Part shown: positions 1-7,455 of the stretch, in pieces
How the letters are laid out: each line of letters starts with the position of its first letter
Numbering within the stretch: position 1 is the first letter of the stretch
NCBI GenBank assembly: GCA_007124075.1
Contig: SLFV01000320.1
Span: 1-10,178, forward strand
Direction of reading: 5' to 3'
Source: Roseimaritima sp.
GTDB lineage: Bacteria; Planctomycetota; Planctomycetia; Pirellulales; Pirellulaceae
DNA length: 10,178 nucleotides
Position numbers and translations under genes: made by a program
Notes under the pieces: generated by a model
The model's database searches: none
Told to the model about the DNA's origin: nothing
What the model saw: the letters and a program-made list of their open reading frames with translations, nothing else

Positions 1-483
1 AAAAGTGGCAAGCCGGACCAAGCGATGGCAACGCTTGCCCAGCATAACAAGCCTGCGGTTGCGCATTACAATATGGCCTATCTAGAATTCAACGAAGGTC
101 AATACGAAAATGCGCGGGTGCAGCTCACGGAGGCGTTGAAGTACGAACCGCAAGCGGGAGAGGATACCGCCATCAGACGCGCGGTGGAACGATCTCGCGA
201 ACTTTTGGCGCGTTTGGATGGACCGGCTGGCAAGGCAATGAACATTGCAAGGGCTGCTCCGCAAGCATTGGAGGCGGCGCAGCAAGTCAAGCAGGCGGCG
301 CAAGAAACTTTCCAGCAATTTGGCGGGGCGTCAGACGCGTCATACAACATCGCAACGGGCAAGGAAACCGGGGCGGAGACGCGACCGAGTGCTGGTCCCG
401 TCATCAGCGGTTTTTCATTGCCTCCGCCAAATGAGGGTCCAGGTCAGCCAGTGGAGCCCGCCGCGAGTTCGGTACAGCAATAG
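1..483 (+). CDS. TPR-repeat protein, C-terminal part (5' truncated by window edge)
   Basis: Frame 1 is open from the first base to the TAG at 481-483, so the true start lies outside the window; the first in-frame ATG (25) falls inside the repeat region and is probably not the start. The visible 160 residues begin with the end of one helix pair (KPDQAMATLAQ) and then a good tetratricopeptide repeat around AVAHYNMAYLEFNEGQY ... A...L..AL.YEP, roughly residues 19-52. A helical A/Q-rich segment follows (about residues 75-110), then a Pro/Gly/Ser-rich, probably disordered tail ending SSVQQ. TPR units mediate protein-protein contacts, and the partner cannot be told from this fragment. Planctomycete proteins with AHYNMAY-type repeats resemble TadD-like pilus-assembly TPR proteins, but that is only a possibility. 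The gene converges on the DUF1080 gene with 99 bp between stop codons. Confidence 0.8.
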   Translation, partial: KSGKPDQAMATLAQHNKPAVAHYNMAYLEFNEGQYENARVQLTEALKYEPQAGEDTAIRRAVERSRELLARLDGPAGKAMNIARAAPQALEAAQQVKQAAQETFQQFGGASDASYNIATGKETGAETRPSAGPVISGFSLPPPNEGPGQPVEPAASSVQQ

Positions 484-582
484 CCAGGCAGGTGCCATTG
501 CGGAGGGCTGCATCAGCCAGGAGAAAAGTACAAGAAATGGTGAGGCTGTCTCCGGTGTCGAGTCATTTTTGTCGCCGGCCCC

Positions 583-1983
583 CTAAGGCGGTGTGGTGGT
601 TGTCGATGAATAGGACCGCACGCGGAAGTCGCTGAAAGATAAATCGGTTGTTGGGTCATGTGCTTGGATCATCAAGGTTCCCGGGTCCAAACGCAGCCCT
701 CGGCGGGGATTGGGGTCGGGCTGTCGGTCGTCGGTCCAGTCGCTGACCTGTAGACCGTTGACCCAAGCACTGAAATTCGGGCCATAGGCAACCAGGAGGA
801 TATTGACCCATTGCAAGTCCTCGCCCGCTACGAGCCTAGCGTCCTGGCGGCGGAAAATTCCTCCGGTGCCGCAGTCGGCTGGCTTCAGGGGATTGTCTGC
901 GACCATCTCATTGCTAATCTGGCACTCGTAGCCGTTCATTTTTTCGCCGGGAATGCAGCGAAAAAAAATGCCTGAATTTAAATCGGGCGAATTGGTTCGG
1001 CAGCGAGCATGCAGAATGAAGTCCCCATACGACTGGCGGCTTTCCAGTTGTCCGCTTCCCCCTCGCACGCTTAGTAAGCCCTCCTCATCGATCGTGAATT
1101 CGCCATCCATGTCGGGATACTGTTTCCACTGGGCTAGGTCCGACTGGTCCAGCAAAGGCTGCAAACCCAATGGACGGACTCGGATGTCACGAAAGGCCAC
1201 TTTCCCCTGATTGTGCTGCAAAGCAATTCTTCCCGGTGGTAACGGCACAGGATCTTCGTACTGCAAGACCTGCTGGTCATCCAGACTGACTGTAACCGCT
1301 GCGCCCTGAACGCGAATCCGAAAGCGGTGCCAACGGTCGGGTTGAAACGCTCTCACTGCTTCAGGTGTGGCTTTGCCACGCTGCACTAAGCTGCCTGTCG
1401 GGTAGGGGTCGTCAGGGGGGGCAATGTTCACCTCATAACAATCGCTAGCTGGAGATTCGGGGAATAGCGGAGTCCGCAGAAAGACCCCACTGTTGGTTTT
1501 GGTGTCGACGCGAAACTCAAGTTCCAGCTCATAGTCATCCCAAACGGTCGACGTCGCCAAAAAACTAGGTTCACCAGCATCCACCACGATCGTCGCATCT
1601 TCGATCCGCCAATTTGCATCCCCCGCAATTTGCCAGCCGAACAGAGTGCTGCCATCAAATAGTCGCACCCACCCCCTTCGAGCCTGTTGATCGTCCAGTC
1701 GAGCGGCAAGTAGCTTTTTAGCATCCAGTTCGTATTCGCGGGGTTCGACTGGGGCGACCTCGCCTCGGTTCACGGCTTGCCGAGACGATGGCGTTGTAAC
1801 AGTTTGGTCGTTCGACGGTGCCGTGTCCGCAAACTCAGATGCGGACGGTTGGTCGTCAGTCACGGCGTCACGACCGCCACAACCCAGCATCCAGGAGGAT
1901 GAACACAGCAAAGCGATCGTCGCCAACCGGTTCCAGATTCGCAACAAGGCCCGTTCGGTTTGGATAGTAAAAGGATGCGACAT
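583..1983 (-). CDS. Lipoprotein with two tandem DUF1080 (3-keto-disaccharide hydrolase-type) domains
   Basis: A 466-aa protein if started at the ATG at 1983; the frame also opens at a TTG at 2013, but neither start has a clear ribosome site and ATG is preferred. The N-terminus (RIWNRLATIALLCSSSWMLGC) is a charged-then-hydrophobic export signal ending in a slightly atypical lipobox, so Cys35 is the likely lipidated residue. A low-complexity linker runs to about residue 90. Two laminin-G/concanavalin-like DUF1080 (PF06439) domains follow. The first, about 104-272, has LFDGSTLFGW, NSGVFLRTP, CYEVNIAP and FRDIRVRPL. The second, about 276-458, has NSGIFFRCIPG, GYECQIS, TGGIFRR and FSDFRVRSY. Some family members hydrolyse 3-keto-glycosides and others are probably sugar-binding, so activity here is unproven. 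It probably sits at the cell surface or periplasm. It lies 135 bp downstream of the sulfotransferase gene on the same strand, so co-transcription is possible. Confidence 0.88.
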   Translation of the reverse strand: MSHPFTIQTERALLRIWNRLATIALLCSSSWMLGCGGRDAVTDDQPSASEFADTAPSNDQTVTTPSSRQAVNRGEVAPVEPREYELDAKKLLAARLDDQQARRGWVRLFDGSTLFGWQIAGDANWRIEDATIVVDAGEPSFLATSTVWDDYELELEFRVDTKTNSGVFLRTPLFPESPASDCYEVNIAPPDDPYPTGSLVQRGKATPEAVRAFQPDRWHRFRIRVQGAAVTVSLDDQQVLQYEDPVPLPPGRIALQHNQGKVAFRDIRVRPLGLQPLLDQSDLAQWKQYPDMDGEFTIDEEGLLSVRGGSGQLESRQSYGDFILHARCRTNSPDLNSGIFFRCIPGEKMNGYECQISNEMVADNPLKPADCGTGGIFRRQDARLVAGEDLQWVNILLVAYGPNFSAWVNGLQVSDWTDDRQPDPNPRRGLRLDPGTLMIQAHDPTTDLSFSDFRVRSYSSTTTTPP

Positions 1984-2118
1984 GATCGGTGTTCGGGGTC
2001 TGTTGAAGTACAAAAAGGCTAGTCTTCGCGGCTCTGCTGGGACGCAACTTCGGCAGGAATAGCACCCATCCCGGGTGCCCCCCCACGCAGAACTTGGACG
2101 GAGCTTTTTTCGCGCAGC

Positions 2119-3267
2119 CTAATAACCATACCTGCGGAAGTATTCTGCCCAATCGCTTTGCAGTCGTGTTTCCATCTCCGGCGACAAGCAGTGACGGTTG
2201 GTTTCATACTGACGATGTTGCGATTCTACCCAAGTTTGCAAAGCAGGTCGAACGGTGGCGAAGTGTTCGAGATTCAATTGCTGGTAGACGCGATCAAGCT
2301 GAGCGACGGGATCGGCAACCAAATCTTCGTACCGCACGTGGATGATCCGATCGTCGGGCAGGCTGTCCACGTCTCGGTGGAAACCACGATAGATCCGCTG
2401 TAAACACTCAACAACATAGCCCTCCAGGCGATCGACTGCTGGCCTTTGCAGGGACTGGACTTCGTCCAGACCCTGCCACAGTCGACAGGTCGAGGGAAAG
2501 AGGCTTCGCGGGTCGCGAGTCATGTGAATAAATTTGCTGCCGGGAAAATATCGCGCCAAGACCCCGATCCGTCCCGTGTGCGTGGGACTTTTCAGGACCA
2601 GTCGTCTGTCGGTCTGCAGGGTGACCGCACGCAGGAACCAGTCCAACGTCGCCAGCCAGTGTTTCTCCTCCGATTCGGTCACCGTCTCCCAGTCAAGGTA
2701 CTTCAAATCGGGGGGGGGCTGGTTGGGAAACGCAATCCGACGATACGGAGACCTGCCTCCCAAATTCATCAGTGCAAATTCGTCTTCCTGGGGCCGCTCC
2801 CAGCCTGCGGCCATATTATCCATGGGCCGCTTGCGGGGCATCAGCCAATTGAAAAAACGCCGAAAGACCCACTCCGAAACAATAAAATGATGGGGTGCGA
2901 AACATTGAAACGTCGACGGGCAGCCCAGTCGTGGATCGATGTCGATCAGTTCGTGCATCAGCGTAGTACCGCTGCGCCAATGACCAAGGATAAAGATCGG
3001 TGGTGCCGCAAGCGTGGTCTCCCGCAGGCGGCGACCATGCAAACATTGTTGCAGCAACCACAGCGCCTCGTTCACGGGGCATGCCAACGAAATCCCCAAA
3101 GCCATCGGCAATCGTAGTGGATGGATTCGGAACCTGTTTTCTGCTAGCAATCGCACCCAAGTGCCGGTACGCATGCCGTGCCAAAACCGAGGAGAATAAA
3201 ACGGGTAGGGATGGTACTTACTAGCCCGTTGTGGTTGTTTTTCTGACGACGGGGCGTACGTGGACAT
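2119..3267 (-). CDS. PAPS-dependent sulfotransferase family protein
   Basis: A 382-aa protein from the ATG at 3267; a TTG six codons upstream (3285) is the alternative start. The 5'-phosphosulfate-binding loop is clear at residues 91-103 (PIFILGHWRSGTT, with the P-loop-like GHWRSGTT at 95-102). A conserved KSPTHTGR segment lies at about 226-233. The 3'-phosphate-binding motif (FIHMTRDPRSLFPSTCRL) is at about 246-263, and the family RYEDLVADP element is at 312-320. This order matches the Sulfotransfer_3 (PF13469) group, which moves sulfate from PAPS to a hydroxyl of a carbohydrate or small molecule; the acceptor cannot be inferred. There is no signal peptide, but the N-terminal about 85 residues contain amphipathic stretches (FWHGMRTGTWVRLL, ALGISLACPVNEALWLL) that may contact the membrane. 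It is divergent from the four-gene envelope operon and upstream of the DUF1080 lipoprotein. Confidence 0.9.
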   Translation of the reverse strand: MSTYAPSSEKQPQRASKYHPYPFYSPRFWHGMRTGTWVRLLAENRFRIHPLRLPMALGISLACPVNEALWLLQQCLHGRRLRETTLAAPPIFILGHWRSGTTLMHELIDIDPRLGCPSTFQCFAPHHFIVSEWVFRRFFNWLMPRKRPMDNMAAGWERPQEDEFALMNLGGRSPYRRIAFPNQPPPDLKYLDWETVTESEEKHWLATLDWFLRAVTLQTDRRLVLKSPTHTGRIGVLARYFPGSKFIHMTRDPRSLFPSTCRLWQGLDEVQSLQRPAVDRLEGYVVECLQRIYRGFHRDVDSLPDDRIIHVRYEDLVADPVAQLDRVYQQLNLEHFATVRPALQTWVESQHRQYETNRHCLSPEMETRLQSDWAEYFRRYGY

Positions 3268-3388
3268 GCGGTTCTTGTCGGGCAATCGTCAGGAATGAAA
3301 AAAATTTGTACTGGTCAAGCAAAACTTTCCGCAGCATCAATTCTTAATCGTAATCTGCCGAATTAGTAACGGAATGCCGCGTCCGCAT

Positions 3389-3416
3389 TTTTCACTCTCG
3401 CTGACTTGCCTATACT
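3389..3416 (+). promoter_or_regulatory. Putative sigma70-like promoter for the envelope operon
   Basis: TATACT at 3411-3416 differs from the -10 consensus at one base. TTTTCA at 3389-3394 is a weak -35 (4 of 6) with a 16-nt spacer. Initiation 7-8 nt after the -10 would fall at 3423-3424, on the chosen ATG, so the transcript could be leaderless. The site was read by eye only. It lies in the 156-bp divergent region shared with the sulfotransferase gene, where I found no comparably good promoter on the minus strand. Confidence 0.3.
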
Positions 3417-3423
3417 TAGAGGT

Positions 3424-6400
3424 ATGAGTGAAAATCCAGCGATGACGAAACCGCAATTATCTGCCGTGCCTCCCCTGTCCGACAAGGCGGAGCGGATGCT
3501 GGACGAGGTGACCGCCCTGGGACGGCACGCGGAATTCCGCCTGCGGACACGTGCATTACTTCTGTGGATGGTTTTCGTCGTTTCGATCATCGTTTTGACG
3601 ATCTGGCTGGACTGGAGTTTTCGATTGCCTATCCCTCTTTGGCGTTGGGGATTGTCGCTGTCATTCACGGCGGCGCTGGTGGGCATCAGTTGGCGGTTAT
3701 TGTGGAATGCCTGGCGGATAAAAATCACGCCACTGCACACCGCTAGCAGAATCGAGCGTTATTTTCCTGCGCTCGGCGATCGGCTCAGCAGTGCAATTGC
3801 GTTGGTCGGGAAGGGGGGCAGCAATAACAACGCTGCGGATAATCCGTCCAGATCGACCAGACTGACTCAACTGGCAATAGAACAAATCGCCAATGATTTT
3901 CGCCACGTAGATCCTGAGGACGTGATTGATCGACGCCCTTTGCGTTTCGCGGTTCTGGGATGGTTTGTCGCCTTTTTGCTGACGATGATCCTGTTGGTCG
4001 CCAAGCCGGAAGTCACCGAAACCGGGTTGCGACGTTTGTTCACACCTTGGGCTGCAGTCCCCTGGCCGCAGACGCATTGGCTACGGTTGGATTTGCCTGA
4101 TGTGGTTGCAGCGGGCGAAACGCTGCCGGTCCTCATTTCAGATGCTCACGACGTCCCGCTTCCCAGCGACCTGAAGTTGTTTTTCCGAACCCTCGACGGC
4201 AGTCGCCAAAAAACGATTCCCATCGATGTAGAAACGGGGCAGCACGAATTGACTGCAGCGGAAACCGCAACGGATTTCCAACTCCGGGCAACCGGTGGTG
4301 ATGACCAATCCATGGCATGGCAGACAATCCGGACAGCTGTTTCGCCATCGCTGGAACGTTTCACCTTTGAGGTCACGGCCCCGGCGTCGGCGGGTGGGGG
4401 CCGGTGGGAGGAGCGTCGCCAAAGGTTTGCGGTGCCTGCAGGCAGCGAGATAGCGGCTCGATTTCTGGTTGTAGGAGAAGTTCGGCGATTACGTATTAGC
4501 GACGGACATTCCAGCACGCCTCTGCGGCAGGGAGTTTCGGAGCACGAATGGTTATGGCGGACGGTCTCTCCGCTAGTGGAGGGCCAGGCGGTATGGACTG
4601 TCACGTGGGAGACCGAAGCGGGATTGCAGGGCGACTTCGCGCCGACATTTGAAATTGACGTCACTGCGGACCAGATTCCGCTGGTTCGGTGGGACGAATC
4701 ACCCACGCAGTCGCAGGTCACGGCCACCGCCAAAATTCCGTTGTCGTTCAGCGCAGCAGACGATCATGGCATCACTATGACCGGTTTGGTCGTTAGTGCC
4801 AGCGGATTGGAAGTCGATAACGCTGATTTGCCGGACGAGCCATGGTTGTTTGCGCAACCTGCCGACAGCCGCGAGGTCGCTAGGTCCTTAGTTTTGGATT
4901 TGCAAAGGTTGGTGCCGCCACGTTCGGTGAACCAAGCCGGAGCGGTTGAAAAATCAGCGGAGGGGAAGGCCGTTGACCGCGATGCCAGCGAAGGCATGCT
5001 TCCCGATGTAGTGGGGGATCCCCAGAAACCCGTCGATCAATGGATCGTGTGGGGAGCCGCTACCGATACTGCCGAGCAGTTGGGACGCAGTCCCGCATTG
5101 ATCTTAACGATCATTGACGATCAGCAACTGCAATCCCAGTTGGCTGAAACCGCCCAGCGGAGCTTGCAGCGATTGCGTCAGGCGACCAACAGTCAACAGG
5201 TCGCTGCCGAGCGTGTGGGCGAAGCAGTCGCTCAGTCCGACGCTGGTGCTGCGGAAACTTCGCTGCAGATTGCCAGTGCAGCCCAAACGCAGACGCAGCG
5301 GCAGTTGGAAGGTCAGACCGATTCGGCGCTGCAATTGGCTCGTGAATTGACTCAGCGGGCGGCGATCAATCAAGTCGATTCGCCTTTTGTTCAGCGATTT
5401 GCTCAGGCGATTGAACCCTTGGAAAATGTGGCGGCAGAATCCATCCAGCCTGCGGTGCGCAAGTTGCAATCGATTGCGCAAACCGAATGGGATGCCCAGC
5501 AGCGGCAGACGCTTCAAGAAACCGCCCAGCAGCAGGCCGAAGCTGCGCGGCAACTGCAGGAGATCGGCGAATCTTTGGAACAGGTCATGCAGTCCCAGTC
5601 GTTGGCGGAAACAATGCGGCAATTGGCTCAGCGACAACAACGCATAGCGGCTACTACAGAACGTTCGGCGACCGATGCTGACGCTCAATTTCGACGTTCA
5701 CTGGCCGACCAGCAACGCGATTTGGCCAGGCAGTTTGAACAATTCGAAGGAACGCTCGAAGACTTTGCCAAGGGGGCCTCGCTGGGCGATCAAGCCGACC
5801 AATGGTTGCGTCAGATTGAAACCCAGTTGTCCGCCGAACCTGTGGCGGAGCAAATGCGACAAGCGGCCGATGACCTAGCTGCCAATCGCACCGCCAGTGC
5901 TGCGCTGCAGCAACAGGAGTTGGCCAGAGAGCTGCGTTCATTGGCACAGCAGTTAGCAGGCGATCCAGCCGTAGCCACTGATCCCGCGGCTGGCTTGCCA
6001 CAGCGAACTAATCAACTGGCGGAGCAACAACGTCAGGCGAATCAGCAGATGGAAACGACGCTCCGTCAGCAGGGCGTGGAGAGCGAATCGGCGATTGCGG
6101 CGCAAAGTGACACCCTGCAGGCGACGCGGGATCTGAGTCCCGACCTGCAGTCCATGCCGGTGTTCCCAGAAGTGCTGAAAACGGCGGAGCGGAATATGGA
6201 GTCGGCCTTGGCCAGAATGAAGCGAGACCCAACCGATCCAGCCGCCATTCGTGATGGTCAGACCGCTGAACAGGTGCTGCGCGAGATTGCCCAAGCGCTA
6301 CAGCAGGCACGCCCGGAACCCGTCACTCCGGCAGCGGAGGGTCAAGCGAACCAGGGGGAGACCGGCGAAGTGCCGTCGGGCGGAATGGAGCAGTTGCCAT

Positions 6401-6609
6401 TGCCCTCGCTGTTCCTGCTCCGTGCGATGCAACAGCGACTACGGGAACAGACCGCAGACCTGGCAAAACAATCGCTGCTGAGCGATGCGGTGGAGCAGGC
6501 CGATGAGCTGGAATCCAGACGAAGTGAATTGGCCCGCGAGCAAGCAGGCTTGGCTGAGCAACTAGAGAAGATTTTTTCGGCCGTTTCCCTCGAGGTCCCG
6601 GAAGCATGA
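3424..6609 (+). CDS. DUF4175-like membrane-anchored giant coiled-coil protein
   Basis: A 1061-aa protein from the ATG at 3424; an in-frame TTG (3406) and a later ATG (3442) are alternatives. Three hydrophobic segments lie at about 45-64 (LWMVFVVSIIVLTIW), 75-94 and 173-194. Between the second and third sits ASRIERYFPALGDRLSSA (about 107-124), which resembles the conserved element of DUF4175/TIGR02302-type proteins. RLFTPWAAVPWPQ follows the third segment. Residues about 220-560 look beta-rich and extracytoplasmic, with FSAADDHGIT (442-451) and ATDTAEQLGRSPAL near 546-559, both typical of this architecture. From about 560 to the C-terminus (PEA) it is a long Q/A/E/R-rich coiled coil, interrupted by Pro/Gly-rich linkers near 895-975. 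I found no cysteine and very few lysines in the coiled coil. The function of the family is unknown; a scaffold role in the envelope is inference. Its TGA overlaps the next gene's ATG (ATGA), implying translational coupling. Confidence 0.85.
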   Translation: MSENPAMTKPQLSAVPPLSDKAERMLDEVTALGRHAEFRLRTRALLLWMVFVVSIIVLTIWLDWSFRLPIPLWRWGLSLSFTAALVGISWRLLWNAWRIKITPLHTASRIERYFPALGDRLSSAIALVGKGGSNNNAADNPSRSTRLTQLAIEQIANDFRHVDPEDVIDRRPLRFAVLGWFVAFLLTMILLVAKPEVTETGLRRLFTPWAAVPWPQTHWLRLDLPDVVAAGETLPVLISDAHDVPLPSDLKLFFRTLDGSRQKTIPIDVETGQHELTAAETATDFQLRATGGDDQSMAWQTIRTAVSPSLERFTFEVTAPASAGGGRWEERRQRFAVPAGSEIAARFLVVGEVRRLRISDGHSSTPLRQGVSEHEWLWRTVSPLVEGQAVWTVTWETEAGLQGDFAPTFEIDVTADQIPLVRWDESPTQSQVTATAKIPLSFSAADDHGITMTGLVVSASGLEVDNADLPDEPWLFAQPADSREVARSLVLDLQRLVPPRSVNQAGAVEKSAEGKAVDRDASEGMLPDVVGDPQKPVDQWIVWGAATDTAEQLGRSPALILTIIDDQQLQSQLAETAQRSLQRLRQATNSQQVAAERVGEAVAQSDAGAAETSLQIASAAQTQTQRQLEGQTDSALQLARELTQRAAINQVDSPFVQRFAQAIEPLENVAAESIQPAVRKLQSIAQTEWDAQQRQTLQETAQQQAEAARQLQEIGESLEQVMQSQSLAETMRQLAQRQQRIAATTERSATDADAQFRRSLADQQRDLARQFEQFEGTLEDFAKGASLGDQADQWLRQIETQLSAEPVAEQMRQAADDLAANRTASAALQQQELARELRSLAQQLAGDPAVATDPAAGLPQRTNQLAEQQRQANQQMETTLRQQGVESESAIAAQSDTLQATRDLSPDLQSMPVFPEVLKTAERNMESALARMKRDPTDPAAIRDGQTAEQVLREIAQALQQARPEPVTPAAEGQANQGETGEVPSGGMEQLPLPSLFLLRAMQQRLREQTADLAKQSLLSDAVEQADELESRRSELAREQAGLAEQLEKIFSAVSLEVPEA

Positions 6610-7451
6610 ACAACCCCCGGTTATCGAATCACGGTTGCAGTCCCCCCCCGGATGTGGTGTTGGCTTTGGGGTTCATCATGATACAAGCATTGTTTTTGGC
6701 CCAGCCGAACCTCGCCAACCCACAAGCGACGTCGGCAGCACAACCAATCGGCAGTCAACAGCAAGCGGGCGAACAAGCTGTCACGCCTTCTATGGATTCG
6801 ATGGACCAGGACGCGCTGTTCGATGACTTATTGGATGATCTGCCCTCTCTTCCATTCGAAAAGCCTGCAGAACTTGGAGATGGGGCGGACGAACGATTGC
6901 GGGAGGCCTACCGAAAGATGATGGAGGCACGGGCTAAGTTAGGCCAACGCAAGGCCGAATCGCAGGCGGTCCAAAGCCAACAGGAAGCGATCGAAGCATT
7001 GGATGCGTTTTTGCAGGACCTGCTGCAGCCAATGCCGCTGGAAGACGGAAGCAGCGATGATTTGCCACCGCAAGAACAGCGGGCAGAGGAAATGGATGCG
7101 GATCCGCCCGAGGATCAGCAACCGGTTCAACCCGATGAGGGCGATTCGGACGATGAGCCACCGTTAGATCAGAGCAAGGAGGATTCGGGGCAAGACGCAA
7201 ATTCTGGGGCGACGGAACAGGCTGCAGGTGAAGGAACCGATGCTTCCAATGACGATCCCCCGCCTCCCATTGACGCGGAGGTTGCCAAACGGACGGCAGA
7301 TCTGCAGCAGTCCGTGTGGGGGCATTTGCCCGACCGCGTACGTCAGCAGTTGCAAGCGGCAATGCCTGACAGTTTTCATCCGCGGTATCAACAGGCGATC
7401 ATCGATTATTACCGCTCAATTACCGATCCACGTAACTCGACGGTTCGTTAA
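6606..7451 (+). CDS. Acidic exported protein with WGHLP...YYRS C-terminal module
   Basis: A 281-aa protein whose ATG overlaps the preceding stop codon. An N-terminal segment (VVLALGFIMIQALFLAQP, residues 17-34) is a probable signal peptide or membrane anchor, preceded by a Pro-rich run encoded by eight C's. Residues 66-84 are acidic (DQDALFDDLLDDLPSLPF). A predicted helix covers about 96-142 (LREAYRKMMEARAKLGQRKA ... ALDAFLQDLL). Residues 145-222 are a strongly acidic, Pro/Asp/Glu/Gln-rich linker that is probably disordered. The C-terminal about 50 residues are compact: SVWGHLPDRVRQQLQ (236-250) and FHPRYQQAIIDYYRSI (257-272). WG.LP...R......F.P.Y...I..YYR elements recur, to my knowledge, in proteins encoded beside DUF4175-like genes in planctomycetes and some other phyla, but no function is established. 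The context points to a partner of the upstream coiled-coil protein. Confidence 0.82.
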   Translation: MNNPRLSNHGCSPPPDVVLALGFIMIQALFLAQPNLANPQATSAAQPIGSQQQAGEQAVTPSMDSMDQDALFDDLLDDLPSLPFEKPAELGDGADERLREAYRKMMEARAKLGQRKAESQAVQSQQEAIEALDAFLQDLLQPMPLEDGSSDDLPPQEQRAEEMDADPPEDQQPVQPDEGDSDDEPPLDQSKEDSGQDANSGATEQAAGEGTDASNDDPPPPIDAEVAKRTADLQQSVWGHLPDRVRQQLQAAMPDSFHPRYQQAIIDYYRSITDPRNSTVR

Positions 7452-7455
7452 CGCC

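Noticed and set aside
506..518. Hairpin GGCTG-CAT-CAGCC between the convergent genes as a terminator
   Set aside because: The stem is only 5 bp with no T-run on either strand, so there is too little support.
2062..2078. Hairpin GCACCC-ATCCC-GGGTGC between the sulfotransferase and DUF1080 genes
   Set aside because: The 6-bp stem has no U-tract on the minus strand, where a terminator or attenuator would be needed; it could be chance.
2446..3117. Plus-strand open frame of 223 codons opposite the sulfotransferase
   Set aside because: The minus-strand frame carries all the sulfotransferase motifs; the plus frame has no recognisable pattern.
4146..4733. Minus-strand open frame of 195 codons inside the giant gene
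   Set aside because: Its composition is low-information Ser/Arg/Thr and it opposes a well-supported domain region.
5104..5688. Long antisense open frame (194 codons, minus strand) inside the coiled-coil gene
   Set aside because: It mirrors the Gln/Ala-rich coiled-coil codons: CAG/CAA-rich sense DNA gives Leu/Cys/Phe-rich antisense with few stops. There is no domain, and the sense gene is clearly real.
7228..7455. N-terminal extension of the toroid gene by 76 codons
   Set aside because: It lies wholly within the acidic gene in another frame and would bury the export signal; the ATG at 7456 is placed four bases after the previous stop.
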